A stretch of DNA of 64,000 nucleotides, taken from positions 2,386,501 through 2,450,500 of the forward strand of contig NZ_CP043028.1 of NCBI RefSeq assembly GCF_008935055.1, given 5' to 3'. Shown here one piece after another: positions 60,483-64,000 of the stretch; position 1 is the stretch's first letter, and every line of letters starts with the position of its first letter. This DNA is from Pseudobutyrivibrio xylanivorans (GTDB lineage Bacteria > Bacillota > Clostridia > Lachnospirales > Lachnospiraceae). The notes beneath the pieces are model-generated. The model was not told the origin of the DNA. It saw only the letters and a list, made by a program, of their open reading frames with translations, and searched no databases. A program made the position numbers and the translations under genes.

Positions 60483-61979
60483 ATGGGAAAGCCAACTGGA
60501 TTTTTAGATTATAATAGAGTTGAGGCTGCCGCAGTTAAGCCTCTTGAAAGAATAAAGAATTTTAACGAGTTTCACGAGCCACTTTCAAAGGAAGAGCAGC
60601 AGAGACAAGGTGCTCGCTGCATGGATTGTGGCGTACCCTTTTGCCAGTCAGGTATGACAATTAAGGGGATGACCTCAGGCTGTCCTCTTAACAACCTCAT
60701 CCCTGAGTGGAACGAGCTGGTTTATCAGGGCAACTATGAGATGGCCTACAAGAGATTGCACAAGACCAGCAATTTCCCTGAGTTTACCTGCAAGGTTTGT
60801 CCAGGTCTTTGCGAAAAGGCATGTACTTGTGGCTTGAATGGTGATGCTGTTTCCACAAAGGAAAATGAGAAGGCAATCATTGAATTCGCATATGCGAATG
60901 GACTTGCTGATGCTAAACCACCACAGGTTCGTACAGGAAAGAGTGTAGCGGTAATTGGTTCAGGTCCTTCAGGACTTGCTGTTGCTGACCAGCTCAACAA
61001 ACGTGGTCATAAGGTAACTGTTTATGAGCGTAATGACAACGTGGGTGGACTTCTTCGTTATGGAATTCCTAACATGAAGCTTGAAAAACAGGTTATTGAC
61101 CGCAAGGTGAAAATTATGGAAGAGGAGGGCATCAGTTTTATCGTAAATGCGAATGTTGGTGCTGATATCAAGGCAAAGGATTTGACATCAAAATATGATG
61201 CGGTTGTTCTTTGCTGCGGTTCTTCAAATCCTCGTGATATTGATGCAGTAGGTCGCAAGGATGCAAAGGGAATCTACTTTGCTTTAGACTTTTTGACTTC
61301 AACTACAAAATGTCTCTGGGCTAACAATATGAAGCTGGTAGAGGGCCAGTACATTTCTGCAAAGGATAAGGATGTGGTTATCATCGGTGGTGGTGACACA
61401 GGAAATGACTGCGTGGGTACTTCAATTCGTCACGGTTGTAAGTCTGTGACTCAGCTTGAGATGATGCCAAAGGCACCAGATGTACGAGCAGAGTCGAACC
61501 CTTGGCCTCAGTGGCCACTTGTCTGCAAGACAGACTACGGTCAGGAGGAGGCTATTGCAAAGTTCGGACACGACCCACGAATTTACACAACAACTGTAAA
61601 GGAATTTAAGACAGACAAAAATGGAAATCTTAAGTCATTGATTTTAGTGTCACTTGAGTCCAAGGTTGATAAGAAATCTGGAAGAAGAATGATGGTTCCA
61701 GTTGAGGGCACAGAGAAGGAAATTCCTTGTCAGCTTTGTCTTATTGCCGCAGGCTTCTTAGGCTCTGAAAAATATGTTACAGATGCCTTCAAGGTGGAGG
61801 TTGATGCACGTACTAATGTGGCAGCTTCAAAGCCAAATGGCTTTGCCACAAGTGTAAAGAAGGTATTCACAGCAGGCGATATGCATACAGGTCAGTCTCT
61901 TGTTGTAAAGGCAATCCGTCAGGGCAGAGACTGCGCAAGAGAGGTTGACGAATATTTAATGGGCTACACTAATCTGTAG
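60483..61979 (+). CDS. gltD: Glutamate synthase small subunit
   Basis: 498 residues. The N-terminal Fe-S region has CMDCGVPFC and CKVCPGLCEKAC. The FAD motif is GSGPSGLAVADQL, and the NADPH motif GGGDTGNDC. It passes electrons from NAD(P)H to GltB. It starts 13 bases after gltB, behind AGGAGG, in the same operon. Confidence 0.96.
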   Translation: MGKPTGFLDYNRVEAAAVKPLERIKNFNEFHEPLSKEEQQRQGARCMDCGVPFCQSGMTIKGMTSGCPLNNLIPEWNELVYQGNYEMAYKRLHKTSNFPEFTCKVCPGLCEKACTCGLNGDAVSTKENEKAIIEFAYANGLADAKPPQVRTGKSVAVIGSGPSGLAVADQLNKRGHKVTVYERNDNVGGLLRYGIPNMKLEKQVIDRKVKIMEEEGISFIVNANVGADIKAKDLTSKYDAVVLCCGSSNPRDIDAVGRKDAKGIYFALDFLTSTTKCLWANNMKLVEGQYISAKDKDVVIIGGGDTGNDCVGTSIRHGCKSVTQLEMMPKAPDVRAESNPWPQWPLVCKTDYGQEEAIAKFGHDPRIYTTTVKEFKTDKNGNLKSLILVSLESKVDKKSGRRMMVPVEGTEKEIPCQLCLIAAGFLGSEKYVTDAFKVEVDARTNVAASKPNGFATSVKKVFTAGDMHTGQSLVVKAIRQGRDCAREVDEYLMGYTNL

Positions 61980-62037
61980 TTCTTTACCATGATGCCCAAT
62001 TAGGGTAAAATTTAAAGAAAAATCTGGAGGAGATATT

Positions 62038-63285
62038 ATGTCTCATTTATCTATTGAGGACATCATAGAATTTGTGGAGGAGAACGACGTTAAATTCATC
62101 AGACTTGCCTTCTGCGATTTGTATGGTACCCAGAAAAATATTTCTATCATGCCACAGGAGTTGAAGACTGCATTCGAGGATGGAATTAACTTCGATTCAT
62201 TTTTGATTTTAGGTTATTCAAATGTGGAAAAGGATTTGTTCCTAAAGCCTGATCCAGATACCCTGCACGTTCTGCCATGGCGTCCACAGTCTGGTCGTGT
62301 AATCAGATTTTATTGTGATGTGGTTTATGCTGACGGCACACCATTTTCACTTGATTACAGACACTTCCTCAAGGACACCTTAAAGGAGTGTGAGGAGATG
62401 GGCTTCACTACAAGAATGGGACTTAAGTCAGAATTTTATCTCTTCAAAACTGATGAGAACGGCAATCCTACCAGGGAGCCGTTTGATAATGGTGGATATC
62501 TTGATGTCGCGCCAAATGATAAGGGTGAAAATATTCGTAGAGAAATCTGTCTTACACTTGAGGAGATGGGAATCAGTCCACAGTCTTCACATCACGAACG
62601 TGGTCCTGGACAAAATGAGATTGATTTTGAGTCTGCAGATGTTTTGACTACTGCCGATAACCTTGTTACCTACAAGAATGTTGTTGAAAATATTGCTGCC
62701 AGAAATGGTGCCTATGCATGCTTTGAACCAAAGCCAATTGAGGGTGCACCAGGAAATGGTCTTCACATTCGTATGGCAAACTACAAGGGTGAGACAAATC
62801 TCGTAACAGAGGATAAGGATTTCTCTGAGAGCTTCATGGCGGGCATTATCAACAGAATGAGGGATATCACACTGTTCCTTAACTGCCGAGCTGACTCCTA
62901 TAATCGCTTTGGACAGCAGGAAGCACCAAAGTATATTACCTGGTCACAGCAGAATAACTCACGTCTTTTTAGAGTGCCTGAGATTAACGGAAAGAGAAAG
63001 CATTTTATTCTACGTTCGCCTGATTCTTGCATTAATCCATATTTGGCTAGTGCAATTATTCTTCAGGCAGGTATGGCAGGAGTGCGTGGAAAGGAAAAGC
63101 TTCCACCAGCACTTGAGATTAATTCCAGACTTTTGACAGATGACAACCAGTCTGCATATTTAGAGATGCTGCCTCAGACCATCGAGGAGGCAATTGAGTG
63201 CGCATCAAATAGTGAGTTTATCAAGCAGTCATCCTTCGCAGATATTGCGAAGAACTATATTGAAACCATCACGGCATCTATTTAG
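62038..63285 (+). CDS. glnA: Glutamine synthetase, short type I
   Basis: 415 residues, shorter than typical GlnA of about 445. The N-terminal beta-grasp includes VKFIRLAFCDLYGTQKNISI. The metal and substrate residues are in KSEFYLF, SHHERGPGQNEIDF (the HHE-GPGQ-E core), GNGLHIRM and FRVPEI. The usual NPTVNSYKRL loop is altered to NCRADSYNRFG. No Tyr adenylylation site is expected in this group. It follows gltD by 58 bases without a terminator. Confidence 0.94.
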   Translation: MSHLSIEDIIEFVEENDVKFIRLAFCDLYGTQKNISIMPQELKTAFEDGINFDSFLILGYSNVEKDLFLKPDPDTLHVLPWRPQSGRVIRFYCDVVYADGTPFSLDYRHFLKDTLKECEEMGFTTRMGLKSEFYLFKTDENGNPTREPFDNGGYLDVAPNDKGENIRREICLTLEEMGISPQSSHHERGPGQNEIDFESADVLTTADNLVTYKNVVENIAARNGAYACFEPKPIEGAPGNGLHIRMANYKGETNLVTEDKDFSESFMAGIINRMRDITLFLNCRADSYNRFGQQEAPKYITWSQQNNSRLFRVPEINGKRKHFILRSPDSCINPYLASAIILQAGMAGVRGKEKLPPALEINSRLLTDDNQSAYLEMLPQTIEEAIECASNSEFIKQSSFADIAKNYIETITASI

Positions 63286-63304
63286 CCTTGTGAAGGAGTA
63301 GACT

Positions 63305-63874
63305 ATGGAACGAGCATTAATTGTCTGCGATAACGACAAGGGAACAGCCTTCTATAAATCCTTTCTCAAGGAAAATGGTTTTATAGACATGATGACAGTG
63401 GAAAGTATGCCCACTGCCAAACGAACTATTTTGGATTACGACTTTGATATCTGCCTGATTAATTTGCCTATCTGCGGAAGCAATTCCACAGAGCATGTTA
63501 TCGATATTGCGGAGAAGAATGTCTGCCAGATTATTCTTTTGGTGAAGGCGGACTACTTTGAAGAGATAACAGATCAGGTGGCTGATTATGGCATTATCAC
63601 TGTCTCAAAGCCAATCAACAAGCAACTGTTTTGGCAGGCTCTTAAAGCGGCTATGGCTGCGCAGCGTCGTATTGGCATGGCCCACAAGGAAAGTGTCAAG
63701 CTTGAGAAAAAGTTGGAGGAGCTGAAAACTGTCTCAAGGGCGAAGCTTCTTTTGATTGTAAATGATGGTATGACAGAGGAAGAGGCACACAAATATCTTG
63801 AGAGAAATGCCATGGATTTAAGGATTTCCAGGTATCAGATGGCACTTGGCGTCATCGAAAAATATGAAAAATAA
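63305..63874 (+). CDS. ANTAR-domain antitermination regulator with a degenerate receiver
   Basis: 189 residues. The N-terminal 120 residues are a receiver-like domain: acidic pocket CDND present, but the phospho-acceptor position reads LINLP (N53 in place of D), so it is probably not phosphorylated. A coiled coil leads into the C-terminal ANTAR domain with VSRAKLLLIVNDGMTEEEAH and RNAMDLRISRYQMAL, including the conserved AK and AM residues. ANTAR proteins bind paired or single hexaloop RNA hairpins to prevent termination. It lies between glnA and a second hexaloop/terminator leader, so it likely controls gltB and the gene right of the window. Confidence 0.9.
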   Translation: MERALIVCDNDKGTAFYKSFLKENGFIDMMTVESMPTAKRTILDYDFDICLINLPICGSNSTEHVIDIAEKNVCQIILLVKADYFEEITDQVADYGIITVSKPINKQLFWQALKAAMAAQRRIGMAHKESVKLEKKLEELKTVSRAKLLLIVNDGMTEEEAHKYLERNAMDLRISRYQMALGVIEKYEK

Positions 63875-63894
63875 ATTTTTTTGTAAAAAAGTTG

Positions 63895-63923
63895 TTGACA
63901 TCGTATTTATGAAGTCGTATTAT
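63895..63923 (+). promoter_or_regulatory. Promoter of the gene beyond the window end
   Basis: TTGACA (63895-63900) and TATTAT (63918-63923) with a 17-base spacer, a near-consensus promoter. Its transcript would begin near 63930 and enter the leader below. Confidence 0.85.
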
Positions 63924-63929
63924 ATCAAA

Positions 63930-63996
63930 CAAATAAAACGAATCGACAAAGGCGTCGTAGAAAACACTTACAGTGTTCTCTGCGGCGCCTTTTTTT
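63930..63996 (+). promoter_or_regulatory. Second hexaloop/terminator leader
   Basis: CGAC-AAAGGC-GTCG (63944-63957) has the same six-base loop as the gltB leader, with the outer pair changed from A-T to C-G. The terminator pairs GGCGTCGTAGA (from 63951) with TCTGCGGCGCC (63979-63989) and ends in TTTTTTT. The overlap between the hexaloop hairpin and the terminator arm is preserved. The downstream gene is outside the window; a nitrogen gene such as an ammonium transporter is a guess. Confidence 0.7.
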
Positions 63997-64000
63997 GTAG

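Overview
The window looks like a low-GC Firmicutes chromosome, most likely a Lachnospiraceae of the Butyrivibrio/Pseudobutyrivibrio type. The reasons are purine-rich ribosome binding sites, many intrinsic terminators, GPH sugar transporters, a GH3 enzyme with reversed domain order, and ANTAR-type nitrogen control. No rRNA or tRNA gene was recognised. This assignment is inferred from gene content, not from a marker gene.

Layout. (1) 1-1.1 kb: the tail of a DUF234-type ATPase, a terminator, a 52-bp hairpin tandem array and a broken acetyltransferase. (2) 1.1-13.7 kb: a plant-glycoside catabolic block. A TetR gene is divergent from two extended SDR reductases, a GPH transporter and a small membrane protein; these are followed by a GH78 alpha-L-rhamnosidase, an AraC regulator, a second GPH transporter and a GH3 beta-glucosidase. 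(3) 13.7-38.1 kb: an accessory zone full of debris. It holds a truncated AraC gene, a serine-recombinase relic, an intact IS3-family element sitting in a terminator loop, a PD-(D/E)XK-like nuclease gene whose stop codon lies inside a 75-bp hairpin array, an IS1182-like element with a nonsense codon, many GNAT, MerR, Nudix and GIY-YIG cargo genes, several internally deleted genes, and a second copy of the 75-bp array. (4) 38.1-45.6 kb: a LacI-controlled pair of a GH32 lipoprotein and a 1534-residue exported protein built from eight copies of one unrecognised module. (5) 45.6-49.9 kb: another debris zone with a third hairpin array, a SugE-type exporter behind a probable guanidine riboswitch, a TraX gene, and a 48-bp palindromic miniature of the IS3-family element, again in a terminator loop. 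(6) 49.9-55.8 kb: an esterase and an AraC-controlled rhamnose operon (kinase, isomerase, aldolase). Its two intergenic gaps carry a duplicated, covarying RNA hairpin with a start-stop codon pair in its loop. (7) 55.8-64 kb: nitrogen assimilation (gltB, gltD, glnA and an ANTAR regulator), with two terminator leaders that overlap an identical AAAGGC hexaloop hairpin.

How it fits together. The GH78 and GH3 enzymes would release rhamnose and glucose from plant glycosides, the two SDR enzymes may act on the aglycone or a sugar, and the rhamnose operon would process the released rhamnose. The GH32 and modular protein probably handle fructan-like polymers at the cell surface. The nitrogen block appears to be controlled by RNA antitermination. 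The most unusual signals are the hairpin arrays (one fused to a nuclease gene), the IS family found in terminator loops, the duplicated rhamnose-operon RNA and the eight-module protein.
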